A DNA stretch of 64,000 nt from Pseudogymnoascus destructans (taxonomy: Eukaryota > Ascomycota > Leotiomycetes > Thelebolales > Thelebolaceae): NCBI RefSeq assembly GCF_001641265.1, contig NW_020167528.1, forward strand, positions 806,001-870,000, given 5' to 3'. Position numbers and translations under genes: made by a program. Below, one piece after another: positions 22,473 to 33,618 of this stretch. Below the pieces are notes generated by a model. It was given only the letters and a program-made list of their open reading frames with translations, was not told where the DNA came from and did not search any database. The stretch's first letter is position 1. Every line of letters begins with the position of its first letter.

Positions 22473-24540
22473 GACAGGCATCCTTACAACTTCGTTGTAT
22501 GGGTCACATCATCAATCTCACAGTTAAAGCCTTCCTTTTTTGTGATACTAAGCACGACGTCTCACCTAATCCAACACCGCTTGAACTATCCAATTGGCAC
22601 ATAAATGGGGCTCTTGGAAAGCTTCACAACATTGTTGTTTTTGTACAACGGTCGCCACAACGAATTGCTGAATTTAGAGAGTATAGCCAAGGCAAAAGGC
22701 TTGAACGGGACAACTCAACTCGTTGGAACTCATGGTCTCATATGATTGGCTGCACTCTACGGCCTGGTGTTCAGCCTGCAATTCGGATGTTTTGCTCAGA
22801 GCACAAGGACGAGCTTTGGGATGATACTTTGACTACTGATGAGTGGTCTCATCTTGAAGAAGTATTTGGGATTCTTAAAATCCTAGAACAAACTACACTT
22901 GATGTTAGCCTGAGCTTAAGCCCCAGCAGATCTTCAGCATCGAACAGGTCTTTGATGCATCTCTCAAGAAGACAGGGATGGGACGCGGCTTGCCTGAGCC
23001 TCAGAAGCTGTGTCAAATATAACCCATAGTTTTTCTCGGTCGTTCCTGCCTTGAAATGGTTGTTCATCATTCCACGGAAACGGTCTTCCAATGTGCGATA
23101 GATTGCTCTCTCCACTCCGCTGAGAGTCAAAGTCTGCAAGGAAGGATGAATTGGCGGCAGCTGAACCAAAGGACGTCCAAGTATTGTGGATCCAATTGTT
23201 CTCCTCCTATTATTGATTAGCCCATGTACACTCCTGTATTACTTTTCTACTCACATCATAATCACACTAAGCATGACATTCAGTCTCTTAGTTGAATCGT
23301 TGGCATCGGGATCTCCAAAGTTTTTCTTGAAAACAGGGAAAGAGCTTGCCCAGTTCAGGCGAAGAAAGCGAAAATATGGATAGAGCTCGTTGAGGCTGTT
23401 TAAGACAGGAGTGCCTGAAAGAGTCCATCGGTAAGTTGAGTCCAGCTTGTGGCAAGCTATTGAAGTCCGTGACCTATAATTTTTGATCGCCTGAGCTTCA
23501 TCCAGGACAATTCGGTACCATTTGACTCGCTGTAGGTCGCCTTTAAGTGAATTGCGATTATTGGCCCACTCATCCTCTCCTAATAGCCTTGTGTCAGCCT
23601 TGTCTTCCACAGAGCTTGGAAATGGCCAGCTATTTGCAACTTCCGTAAAGCTCATCAGCACAATATCGCAGTCTGAGAGAATGTTGGTAGATATTCTTGA
23701 AGACGACTTATAAGGCATGACTTTTTGGAAAATCTTCTCGTCGACATGCACTTTGATTTCTGCCTCCCACTGTGAAAGTAAGCTTGCCGGGACTACTATG
23801 AGCGTAGCTTTTCTCATCGCTGTGATGTCCTTTTCTGCTGGCGGATTTCTGACCATCGTAGCCAAAGTCGATACAGTCTTCCCAAGACCCATAGCATCTG
23901 CCAATAGACACCCATGAGGCCGATCCAAGGAAAGCTCACGTTTAACCATCCAATCTGCCGCCAGTAACTGGTGATGGTACAGTGGCGTCTTCATGCCGAC
24001 CAGAAGCCATTTCCCATTTTTCGCTTTGACTCGCCCATGACCAAGCTCTCTTGGCAAGGTTATTATGACCATGGATTTTTTGCTTAAGCTTTTCGAAGAC
24101 ATTACAGAGTCAAAAACGGAAATCAAATATTCAGATGCAATTAAATCTATGGCTAATGATGCATGAAATAAGCTCAACAAGTACTACAATATGACAGAGG
24201 CAAGTGAGGCTTATATTGCTTCAATTGTTCTTAATCCTCAGATCAAATGGGTGTACTTTACAAAGCAATGGCCTGATTGGATTAATCAAGCTAAAAAGGA
24301 CATGTTGGCCTTCTGTCCACTTAAATATGTTATTCCTGCTCTGGCCGTACCCCATGGCGAGAATAAGTCTCTTGGCTGCACACTTCTCCTGAGGGGTAAT
24401 AGAGCGATTCAGCAGTGTTCGACAGTCGTCAGCTTGACACTGCCTAATCTGGTGATGCCAAGCAGTACTAGAGTACTACTAGATTATATTAGTATTAGAG
24501 CAATAGAATCCTTGTTTAGTACTTACCATACCTCCTAATT
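22473..24540 (+). mobile_element. hAT transposase remnant interrupted by a helicase fragment
   Basis: The first part (22473-22903) encodes a hAT transposase segment with LRCMGHIINLTVKAFLF, DNSTRWNSWSHMI (the conserved RW motif) and LEQTTLD. The second part (about 24068-24360) resumes with MDFLLKLFEDI, NKLNKYYNM and AYIASIVLNPQIKWVYF, the next conserved block of fungal hAT transposases. The 1.16 kb between them is an antisense SNF2 helicase fragment. One TGA where Trp is expected (near 24165) and the missing N-terminus and dimerisation region show that it is dead. Confidence 0.8.
22904..24067 (-). pseudogene. SNF2/RAD5-type helicase gene fragment inside hAT element
   Basis: Read on -: exon 1 from about 24067 to 23255, a 48-nt intron with GTGAGT..ATAG ends (23254-23207), exon 2 from 23206 to about 22904. 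Visible SNF2 motifs in order: LYHHQLLAADWM (Q-like), LADAMGLGKT (motif I), IVVPASLLSQW (Ia), VLDEAQAIKN (II, DEAQ), LSGTPVLNSLNELYPYF (III). Splicing then restores a VIMMRRT...LGRPLVQLPP stretch and LLRLRQAASHPCLL. The frame is intact with no RIP stops, but the N-terminus and the C-terminal helicase lobe are missing. It was probably captured from genomic DNA, since the intron is kept. It is not expected to be functional. Confidence 0.85.
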
Positions 24541-24595
24541 AGGCAATATCAAAAGTTTGGTGATATTGACTGTATTGAACACTGCTGAATCGCTC
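24402..24595. mobile_element. MITE-like element with 19-bp terminal inverted repeats
   Basis: A perfect 19-bp inverted pair, GAGCGATTCAGCAGTGTTC at 24402-24420 and its complement at 24577-24595, encloses 156 bp of non-coding AT-rich DNA. The CAGTGTTC core resembles hAT terminal ends. Flanks (GGGTAATA / GGTGTAGA) are not a clean 8-bp duplication. It overlaps the decayed end of the hAT remnant. Confidence 0.7.
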
Positions 24596-24983
24596 GGTGT
24601 AGAAAAGTTGGATTATGATCGGTCGTTAGATAATTCTCCCCTTCCGGCCATACCCCCTATGGCGTTCCCTTTGTAATCCCCTATGTGACTAGAGCCCTTT
24701 GTTCCCTCTGTAAAATACTGGCCTTTGATAAATTTTTCTACTTCAGTAAGTGCTTTGGAACTGGGCGGGTGGGGGAGAGGTGGTGGCAGCTGGAAAGAGA
24801 TACATCGTGGTACGTATATTGCCATACAAATATATATGTAAATGGAAGTACCTATATATACCCTTTTGTGACTGCCACCACTGCAAATTACCCCTATTCG
24901 ACCACCACTTTCGTTATAAAATATCTTTGCGACGTAGCTACTATATTGTGTAAAAATAAAGGAGGTTATAGTAATATAACCTA
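24596..24983. other. Non-coding 5' flank of the Harbinger transposase
   Basis: AT-rich sequence with TATATATAC near 24850 and ATAAAGGAGG before the transposase ATG. It probably holds the element's left end and promoter. Terminal repeats were not identified. Confidence 0.4.
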
Positions 24984-26161
24984 ATGTCGGATACTGAAGA
25001 GCTAGAGTTGATTGCTCTTACTGTTTGCGCAGCAGCCTTACTTGTTCGACGTCGTCGCCGGCGCCGATATTATCGGTGGCTTATACGTTCTTTACATATA
25101 ACTCAACGCCCACAAGCCCGGATTACATACGAATATGAGAAGTTCAACTGGAATCTATGATCGTGGGGTAGTCAAACTCCAGGGCGGGTAGTTCACAAGT
25201 TCCGGTAAGTAATTGAATAGGGGTTGAGGTTTGGGGTATAGGTTCTTATACTATTAAGGTTTTCAATCGAGGAAATCGCCCGGCTTGTGCCACTCCTTCG
25301 GCTTTATAAAATCGAATGGAGAGACCGGGTAAAGCCAGACTTAGAGACTGCTCTTTGTGTAGTCCTAGCTCGCCTTGCGTATCCAGGACGTTGGTCAACC
25401 TGCGCTGATCTTTTTGGGCGGTCGCAGCATGACTCTCTACAGTTTTCAACGACGTAATGAGCCACTTAGTACACGAGTTTGAGGCTGTACTCGAGTGGCA
25501 CCCATACCTTACATACAAGAAGCTGTTACAATTCGAAGAAGCGATTGAAGACAGTGGTGGGTGTGGTCAAATATGGGGGTTTGTTGACGGAACCTTCCAA
25601 GGCTTTTGTCGACCAGCAGGAGACTCCGAAGTCCAGCAGCAGTGGTATTCTGGATATCAAAAGAAGCACGGAATGCACTTCCAAGCAATTGTAACCCCAG
25701 ACGGGCTTGTATCGTCCTTAATTGGACCATATAACGGACCTGCAAACGACTGGCGAATATGGCAGGATTCTGGCTGCGTACAGCGGATCCGGCATACTAT
25801 AGGAGGAAGAAAGGATTTATATCTTTATGGGGACCCTGCCTACCGTTGTACAGAGGGTATTCTAGCCCCATATACTTGCCCTCGTGGTCATCGATATCTT
25901 CCACAAAAGCAGAAGCAGTTTAATAAGGCGCTATCATCTGTAAGAATTGCAGTAGAGAACGCCTTTGGGTTAGCACAACAGTTATGGACATATACAGCAT
26001 TTGACAAAGGGTTACAGTCACAATCGCAGCCTGTAGCTGCTCACTTTAAAGCTGCAATACTGCTGTCAAACTGTTATACCTGTATTCGTGGCAATTTGAT
26101 CGGGACAAGGTTTCTAGTACCACCACCAACAGTAGAGGAGCATCTTTGTTATAATAGCTAG
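24984..26161 (+). pseudogene. PIF/Harbinger transposase (DDE_Tnp_4), broken
   Basis: Start ATG 24984 (MSDTEELELIAL). Exon 1 runs to about 25205; a 53-nt intron with a GTAAGT donor and a TTAAG acceptor joins VVHKFR to FSIEEIARL; exon 2 continues to TAG 26161. Downstream are the helix LETALCVVLARLAYPGRW and the DDE core: WGFVDGTFQGFCRP (first Asp), YSGYQKKHGMHFQAIVTPDG, LIGPYNGPANDW, LYGDPAYRC (second Asp) and RIAVENAFGLAQQLW (Glu). Damage is small: a TGA after NWNL near 25160, and a one-base shift near 25430 just before LSTVFNDVMSHLVHEF. The catalytic part from 25457 is fully open. It is a recent but inactive copy. Confidence 0.82.
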
Positions 26162-26173
26162 CTACGATATATA

Positions 26174-26757
26174 CTAATTACTTGACTCTATCCAACCCTC
26201 TACTTCGTTGATCCCATTGTGCTGTGAGCTCTCAACTGGGATGCTTCGCCGGATAGGCCCATGAAGCGCTTGCTCAAGTAACGATATCATCGTTGACTGG
26301 CCTTTTTTTATTATAGGAAGGGGAAGATATTTGCAGGCGCTTCTTGCGGCTTCTTCCTTGACTGACTGACTGGCCACAAGCAGAAGAAGTGCTTTGATAA
26401 ACTGGCGTTGAGGTTTCAAAAGGAGGCGAGTTGATAGAGCTGATGTCCTCACAGTTATCACTTTGTAGCTCTTCGTCGTCGTCTACGTCAAAGCCTGAGA
26501 GCTCCCGCGCTCTTTGGCCAATAGACTTATCACGACTTTTTGGAGGATTCCTCTGGTATTTCCTCTTTGCCGCAAGGGCTACAGAGAGTGAGTCCCGGAT
26601 ATCCTGCGCCCGCTGAAGTAAGAACAGTATTTGCTGCCTCACTTCGCTCCTTATTAAGTCGCTCCTCCTCACCAACAACATCAATCCAGTTATCAATCTG
26701 GACAGTCAATTCGCTCTCGCTGTCTGTCTGACCAGTCCCAAGACTGTCAAGGTATGC
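26174..26757 (-). pseudogene. Convergent accessory ORF of the Harbinger element (possible)
   Basis: On -, an open stretch ends at 26274. It includes a Lys/Arg-rich segment (AAKRKYQRNPPKSRDKS), an acidic run (FDVDDDEEL) and a Ser-rich basic tail. A second frame to 26174 continues with IKALLLLVASQSVKEEAA and ends EVEGWIESSN. Upstream, a third frame carries IDNWIDVVGEEERLNKERSEAANT. The pieces look like one coding region broken by two frame shifts. PIF/Harbinger elements often carry a second DNA-binding protein gene next to the transposase; position and orientation fit, but no Myb/SANT signature is clear. Confidence 0.35.
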
Positions 26758-26802
26758 CCTCCTCCTTTCAGTTTCCCGGCGTAATACTCAGTGAAGGCTC
26801 TT

Positions 26803-26970
26803 TGTAACGCTGACTTCTAAATGATAGAAGACACAGAGGTTTCTTGCGTAAGGTTGACTTGACAGAGGAGGCAGGGGATTAGACACAAAGGCTTTCCAAG
26901 TAACACGTTACAGTATTGTAAAGAATACTATATTGAGTTGAGCACGAAGCTCCTATCTAAGCCAATATCC
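26803..26970 (-). repeat. Family-B LTR fragment
   Basis: Begins TGTAACGCTGACTTCT, the complement of the 3' end of the solo LTR at 49375-49847, and keeps its GATAGAAGACACAGAGG, GGCAGGGGATTAGACAC and GAGCACGAAGCTCCTATCTAAG blocks. The 5' half of the LTR is not recognised beyond about 26970. Confidence 0.75.
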
Positions 26971-27099
26971 ACTAGTTTCTGCAACTATCCATTAGCCCCA
27001 TCACATGGCAGCCTACCCCGCTTGCCCCCTGTGACTCACACGTCACGTTACTAGGCCCTGGTCCTGTAACCATGACATCATGTTACCGTAGCTGTAACA

Positions 27100-28748
27100 T
27101 TTTGCCATGATGGTGAACTAAGGATCTCTTTAAATCTTTGACTCTAAGTTGGAAGATCTTGACTTGCTTGAAATGTTTGTTATGGTGTTTTTAAAACAGT
27201 CGGCTTGCGTATATAGCAACTTTCTCTTTAATCTTCTCATAGTTAGCTGGGTAAATACCAGCATCTCTAAATGATTTTATACAATTGCCCTTTGTAAATG
27301 TTTGCTTGCGGATTGTAGATATGTCTCAGAAAAATGATATAACATTGTAGTTATTGTCAAAATTCCGGATTACTTGTTGAATTGCATGCTAGTGCCAATG
27401 TTTATATTGTGCAAATACCGTAACATCAAGAGGTTGTAGAATATACGTAAGGTGAGAAGGAAACAGATGTAAGTGTAGGTTGTTTTGATGTGTAAGTATT
27501 ATAAACTCTAGAACTTCATGTAAAATATGAGAGTCCATTATAAGTTAACTTTGCCTTTGTAGAGCATGTAGAATGTTGGATAAAATGCTGTAGATATTCC
27601 ATTGCAAGCTTAGAGTTTGTATATCCAGAATCTAATACTGCAACTTTCTCATCACCATGTAGATTATTATGAAACCAACTTTCCATATGAAGCTTTCCTT
27701 GAATTATAAGGAACAGTGGAAGGGCAATGCCAGCAGCTGAAATTGTCTCTATAACTGTAAGACTTTGTCTATTCTCTAGAGCTTGTATATAAAGCTATAT
27801 AGATTAGAAGAATATCATATAAGGCAAGTACATATAACTTACCTCCTTTACTGCTATAGGTACTAACACATGTTCACTGGTGCTCATTCCTACTCGGAAT
27901 CCAACTTCATAAAAGTTATAGATGTCTGCTGTAGTAACGTCTAGTTGACTGCATACATCTTTAAATTGATGAAACCATTCTTCAATAGCTAATACTTCAT
28001 GAGAAACAACACGTGCTGCTTCAATTGGCCGGGTTTTGATAGTGTGGAAAGTCTTGTGTTAAGTCTTAATCCATGTTTGGAACCACCGTTGTGATGGTGT
28101 CGGGATTTCAGCTGCTAGTAGTTGGCAAATGGCACTAAACACTATAGGCTTTGTTGCACCGTACCCATTTTCATACGATCGTTGTATGTATCTTTGTATA
28201 GCTATAACTTGGATATCAGAAAGTATTTTGTTGTTACCTCCACGAGGCTTCGGTGGCTTGTTAGGAGGTCGTCGCGGAGGAGTACGTCGCATACGGAGTG
28301 TAACCGGGTTTACACGGTAGATCCTAGCTGCTACGGCAATAGTCTCCGTTGGGTTATCATTTAGAAAGTCAATGGCATTTTGAAGAGCTTCATTTCTAGC
28401 TATATCAATTGGCATCGTTGTGTTTCGTTGTTCCGCTGTTTTCGTTGTCGCGTTCGACGCTTCGCCTCTAGGCGGTGGTTTGGAAACCAACGATTACGTC
28501 TAATTAAGTTCACAGAATCTAGGAGTAGTAGCACGAAGGAGGCAGCAGTGTATTTGCGGTCCTTTGAGAAGTTTGAGAGAGAGTTAGGGCTTATAGTAGC
28601 CAATTCTAAGGCACAGGGAACCTTAGATGGCTGGTTTATGTAAATAACCTCATTTTATATAGATGTCACGTGAAATTTGATATCTCAATATTTACGCTAT
28701 CTCGACATTATTTACGGGAGCTAATCGACTTAACGGATTATGACTGTA
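27100..28748 (-). mobile_element. Pogo-family DNA transposon (copy 3), RIP-decayed
   Basis: The right end at 28748 is the complement of TACAGTCATAATCCGTTAAG, matching the end at 20613. On -, the coding region runs leftward from ATG 28490. Its first 143 codons are open, with a Psq/HTH region (ALQNAIDFLNDNPTETIAVAARIYRVNPVTLRMR, only key parts conserved) and WFQTWIKT. Further frames hold FYEVGFRVGMS, ETISAAGIALPLFLIIQGK, HGDEKVAVLDSGYTNSKLAMEYLQHF (DDE region) with scattered stops down to about 27110. Its N-terminal type differs from copy 2, so it is a different subfamily using similar ends. Confidence 0.75.
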
Positions 28749-28920
28749 ACTCTCCCCTAACCTCCCCGGATCTTTCCTCTCCACACTCCACGCACACTCC
28801 ACACTTCCCCCACACTTTTTCGGTCGTGACTTGTGTCCTGAGCCGAGATACGTAGCCGGCCCGTCTGCCACTCTGTCTTTCGCACCTTCATATCCCGAAG
28901 CCAAAGCCGTTCGTTGATTC

Positions 28921-31716
28921 ATGTTATGCAACCCACCAAGATTGTCTCACGCGATGGATGTTCAACACTCGCCTCAACCCTCGATCCTGTCTGGCTCCGG
29001 CCTCAAGCGCGACAGCGACGGGGACAACTACCAGTACGGTAGTGGCGACGAGAGTCTCGCCGGAGATGGAGATGTTAATGAAAACGGTGATGGCCCGCGT
29101 AAAGCACAGTGTCGTCCCGTGAGGGTATCGTAAGACATCCTTTTCTTACGGTACTAACCTTTCTTTTCATGCGTAAAAAAATATTTATTACGCGCTATCT
29201 ACTACACATTGTACCGAGTAAAAAGTATGTGGATTACAGATAGCTGACGACTTGAAGGTGTGAATTATGCAAACAGAGAAAGGTATCCACCAACTGCTTC
29301 CCCGCTGGAATATGCATCGCCGAGGTGTTCCGGGAAGACCGCGCGATGGGCCTGTGAACCCCAGACTTACCATCTGTAGGTCAAATGCGATCGCGGACAG
29401 CCATCCTGCCGCTGGTGCAGTCGTAACGGCGCGAGATGCGAATACAAGGAGCGGAAGAAGCCTGGGCTTAGAGTAGGTTACTGTGAGGACTCCGGTTGTG
29501 CACCACGCGACTAATACCAATAGGCTGGCTATGGACGCGAACTCGAGCAGAGATTGGACAGGTTGGAGGACATTCTGCAGACGCATGCGCGCATCCTTGA
29601 GACAGCACTGGCCCCGCAGCAGGGCAACCAGGGCAATCATGTCAACCAGAGCAACCAGGCGGCACTGCACGATGGACAGATGCTGGGGAACCACCTTCCG
29701 AGGGTAGAAGGCCAACCATTCATGCAACAAAAGACTTCGGCATTCTCTGGATCTACCCCGCAACATGCCGACTTTCCCAACTCGCTGTCGCCGCCCACGC
29801 CGTCGATGCAGTCGATGCAGGGGGATGCGTATATGCAACAACAGCACCAGGCGCAGCAACACCAAGCCCAGCAGCAGCAACAGCAGATTATCCAAAATGG
29901 ATCTCAGTCGGCGGCGCAATTCTACAACACCGCTCAGCCGCCAGTGCAGTCGCCCACCTTGAACATCTCGGAGAGTATGACAGAAGTCCCATCTGATAGC
30001 GACCTGCCGCCATACGATCTGCTTTACGCCCTAGTGGATCTGTTCTTCAAGCATGTAAATACATGGTGTTCGATGCTGCACCGCCGGTCGACGCTGGACT
30101 CCCTCTTTGGGCCATCACAGTTGGAAGAGGCAGACAGGATACTCTTACACGCCATCGTTGCGACGACTTTGAGGTTTTCCAATGACCCGCGGTTGACAGA
30201 TGAGAGGCGCAGCCATTACCACGACATCTCTAAGCAGAAAGTTTTACTGTATGGGCTGGAGAATTCATCTGTCAAGGCCCTACAAGCAATGGTCATACTC
30301 GCCCTGGACCTAGTCGGAGATAGCAATGGCCCCCCTGGATGGAACGTTCTCGGTCTCATTACGCGGGCAGTCGTTCAACTTGGCCTGGCCGTTGAGACGA
30401 CCTCCTTCTCAGTAGCGCCTGACTACCAATCCATCTACACACTTCGCGCCATGGTATTACCAGACGCAAAAGATTGGATCGAAGACGAATCCCGCCGCCG
30501 GCTCGTCTGGATGATCTACCTCCTCGACCGCTACGCCACCATCGCCACAGCATTCGAATTCGCCCTCGACGAGAAAGAAATCGACCGCAAGCTCCCTTGC
30601 CGCGACGACCTCTGGAACAAAAACGTCCCCGTCGAGACCCGCTGGTTCCACACCCACACCCACGCCGAATTCAGCCAACCCCCTCCCCCCGAGAACCTCG
30701 GCGCCTTCTCCTACTACATCGAGATCCTCGGGATCCTATCACGCATCCACCAATTCCTAAAGAAACCAGTCGACATCTCCGCCCTCCCCGATGTCGAGAA
30801 GTGGCAGGGCGAGTACCGCGAACTCGATAACCTGCTCACGTCGTGGAAATTCGACCTCCCACCGGACTACGGCAGTATGGCGCGCCTCTTCCAGCCGGGA
30901 AGCAGTCGCACAATCACCTGCGGCTGGGTCATGCTCCATGCCACCTACCACACCACCGTAATCCGCCTCCACTCCTCCGCCGCCTACCCAACGACTCGCT
31001 CACCGATCTTTACACCCTCATACTCGGCCTCCCAGCGCTGCCACGGCGCGGTAGAGAATATAGCCGCCCTCGGCGAATTCGTCGTCGCCAATAACATGCT
31101 CCCCAAGCTCGGCCCGCCATTCGCTTTCACCCTCTGGGTCGCGGCGCGGCTGCTGCTCGTGCATGGATCGACGATTGAGCATAAGTTGTCCCCGCAGATC
31201 CAGTTCTTCGTCGATACACTCCACGCTATGAGCCGGTACTGGAAGGTCGCTGGGCGCTACTCGACCATTCTTCAGCGAGTACTGGATGAACACTCCGACT
31301 CCGAGACTTCCGCTGCTGCCAATGGGGAGGAGCGGGTTACCCCTTCTAGCGTCAAGATACTAGCTGATATGAGACGCTGCGCATATGATCTCGATTTCCT
31401 CATCTCCCGCCAACCGCGCCATATCGGTGCGCTGGGCCGACTAGGGGGGCAGGGACAGCCGAATCGGACGCCCGCGCAGAATGAGTTGGAGTATTTGGAT
31501 GTTTTTGATTTCTTTAATGTGCCCAGGTTGCGGCCTGCCGTGGTGGGCGGGGAGGGGTTGGGTGGCACGGGGGGAAGGGGGGGGGAGGCGGGGATGCAGG
31601 TTGAGGGGGAGCTTGGGGCGGCGGGGGCGAATGGGAATGGGAATGGGAATGGGGGGGAGTTTAATATTACGAATTTTATGGTGGATGCGAATTCGGATTG
31701 GTTGTTTAAGAATTAG
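28921..31716 (+). CDS. Zn2Cys6 transcription factor with fungal_trans domain
   Basis: Inferred exons: 28921-29129, 29259-29283, 29380-29472 and 29524-31716, about 839 residues (828 if ATG 28954 is used). Splicing rebuilds a perfect binuclear cluster, C-x2-C-x6-C-x6-C-x2-C-x6-C, from CELCKQRK (a 25-nt exon), VKCDRGQPSC, CRWC and NGARCEY. A linker and RELEQRLDRLEDIL, a coiled-coil dimerisation helix, follow. Gln-rich sequence spans residues 190-240. The fungal_trans regulatory domain starts near residue 270 (LLYALVDLFFKHVNTW, HRRS, DESRRRLVWMIYLLDRY). It should bind CGG half-sites as a dimer. It lies about 3.4 kb upstream of LRA3, so a role in L-rhamnose control is possible but unproven. Confidence 0.85.
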
Positions 31717-32427
31717 AATCAGGTCTGAGGGGGGATTGGGGCGGGGGAGTAAGAAAAGGGTGTTGTGGGCGTCTTGCGGGGGGGGGGGGGGGTTGGGTCG
31801 AGGATCGGATAATCTTGGATACCTGGATGGATGTTGGATATTGATATTAAGGGTCGAAAGGAAGGGTTGGGTGTTGAAGGAGAAAATGGGTTACTGTTAA
31901 TACAAAGGGTCACATAGTCATTAGTCCATCGGAAGGCACTGCATCACTCGCACCTTCCGCAGCTATTCATGCACATACACATTTCACCATTCACATCATC
32001 ATATCACATCAGCCGTCCCACATTGAAGCCTCCATGTGTGCAGACCAGAAGTATTAATTCCATCCTCTCTTCGCATCTCAGAAAAATTAATTCCCTCCCA
32101 CTCCTCATCACTTCGACAATCTTAATCCCACCCCTCTTCCCCTTGCCCGCTTCTGATTTCTAAATCATGTATGTACCGTAGTTGTGCACAACCATTGTCG
32201 TATCGGGTATATCGATCTACCTCCACCCCGAACCCCCAAAAGCAAAATTCTGAGCGCCTGTTCCGTCTCTTTCGTCCGTCGTCCGTCGTTCCTTCCCTCC
32301 ACCTTTCGTCATCCCGTCGCTCCTTCCCGTTCCCGCCCATCCTTCGCTCCTTCCCGTCAATTTTTTCCTCCCACCTCCCTCGTTCCTTCCCCAACCTATT
32401 CGATTTCCCTAAAAACAAGAAAGGCGT
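31717..32427. other. Intergenic
   Basis: G-rich then T/C-rich sequence with a 14-G tract near 31785 and CCTTCC/CGTTCC-rich DNA at 32280-32400. Holds the 3' UTR of the transcription factor. No gene recognised. Confidence 0.45.
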
Positions 32428-32733
32428 TCACATAAACCCCATCCCCACACTCACCGCCAAAAGCGCCACAACCCAAGCCCCCATCCCCAACCTCACCTTC
32501 TCGCCCGCACTGGTGCCCAGAGGGGCGCTGCTGGAGGTGCTGGTGGTGCTGGTGGTGCTGGAGGCGTCGGTGGGCTGGACGACGGTGATGTCGGTGATGG
32601 TCTCGACGTCGCCGTGGGTGTCGGTGGTGGTGCGGATGTGGGTGCTGGAGAGGGAGGAGTTGGTGAAGGTGTAGGTTGGGAAGGTGGGGCCGCCGGTGGT
32701 AGTGAGGGTGGGGAGGGTTGTGAGGTTGGACAT
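32428..32733 (-). CDS. Small Ser/Thr-rich protein with C-terminal membrane segment
   Basis: 101 codons from ATG 32733 (MSNLTTLPTL). Residues 1-75 are about half Ser/Thr with NLT and NSS sequons, and the last 20 (WVVALLAVSVGMGF) form a hydrophobic helix, like a C-terminal anchor or GPI-type signal. No N-terminal signal peptide is visible, so membrane topology is uncertain. Upstream on - there is a TATATAA box about 95 bp before the start, a CACGTG box and a short (ATTG) repeat at 32788-32806, which support a promoter. No family recognised; a chance frame is possible. Confidence 0.45.
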   Translation of the reverse strand: MSNLTTLPTLTTTGGPTFPTYTFTNSSLSSTHIRTTTDTHGDVETITDITVVQPTDASSTTSTTSTSSSAPLGTSAGEKVRLGMGAWVVALLAVSVGMGFM

Positions 32734-33618
32734 TTTGGGGATCGATTGAGCTGAAGAGCTGAGAGCTGGAGAGGTTGGTTGGCTGATTGATTGATTGATT
32801 GATTGAGTGATACACGTGACTTCGACTTATATAAACACTTCAGATCCTGACGACGCTGACTGGTAGCTTAACTGAAAATTTCCAACAAAGGAAGGCCAAG
32901 CGGCGAACTCGCTTTCCTTTATTCCTTCCTCCCCTTCCCTGCTCCGTCAGCAAAGGACGCAGCCAGACGGATACGAGATGTAGCGGGGCACACAGTGTGT
33001 CGATTGCTGTTGTGCCAGGTGGTGGCGTGGCTTTTTGCCTGGTGGATATCGCTGAATGGTCTGAGTGAGGTTGGTGAGGCAAGGGGGGCTGGTGCTGGTA
33101 GCTGGGTTACGGGTCCAGCGGGTGGAACGGGATCGTGCTGGACCCAGTACCAACTATCTAACTATTAACTTGCACTGAATTGTTATTACTATAGTACTAC
33201 TACTACTACAGCTATGGGGAGAAGTTGTACGACTTCCTGCCTGCGGTATTACTATGGGTAAAGAATTTGCGTAGCATTGTTATGGCTATGGTGTATTTAT
33301 AGCCCGCTATAGCGTCGGGCAATTGATGACGAGGCAAAGCACCTTACCTCCCCCTCTCACAGCCTCCAGCAATATGCGCGATTGATTGGCCGCCTACAGG
33401 TCGTCGCAGCTTATCGCTCTCCGGCTGCTGTGGTGCGTGCTTTCTGTGTTGTTGACAACAGCCACGCTACTGCAGTCTACCTACATCGAAGGATCTAAAC
33501 TTTCCCGGAACAGCGGCATCGGCGCGATTAGGAAGGGATGACCGGAATGTGTGGGACGCGCCGTTGGGGTTTCCGTCGTGACGATGGGGGGGTGCGGTGA
33601 CGGGTTAGGGAGGTTGTG
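32734..33618. other. Intergenic
   Basis: Contains the promoter features of the small gene and a (TAC)n-like run near 33190-33210. No gene recognised. Confidence 0.45.
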
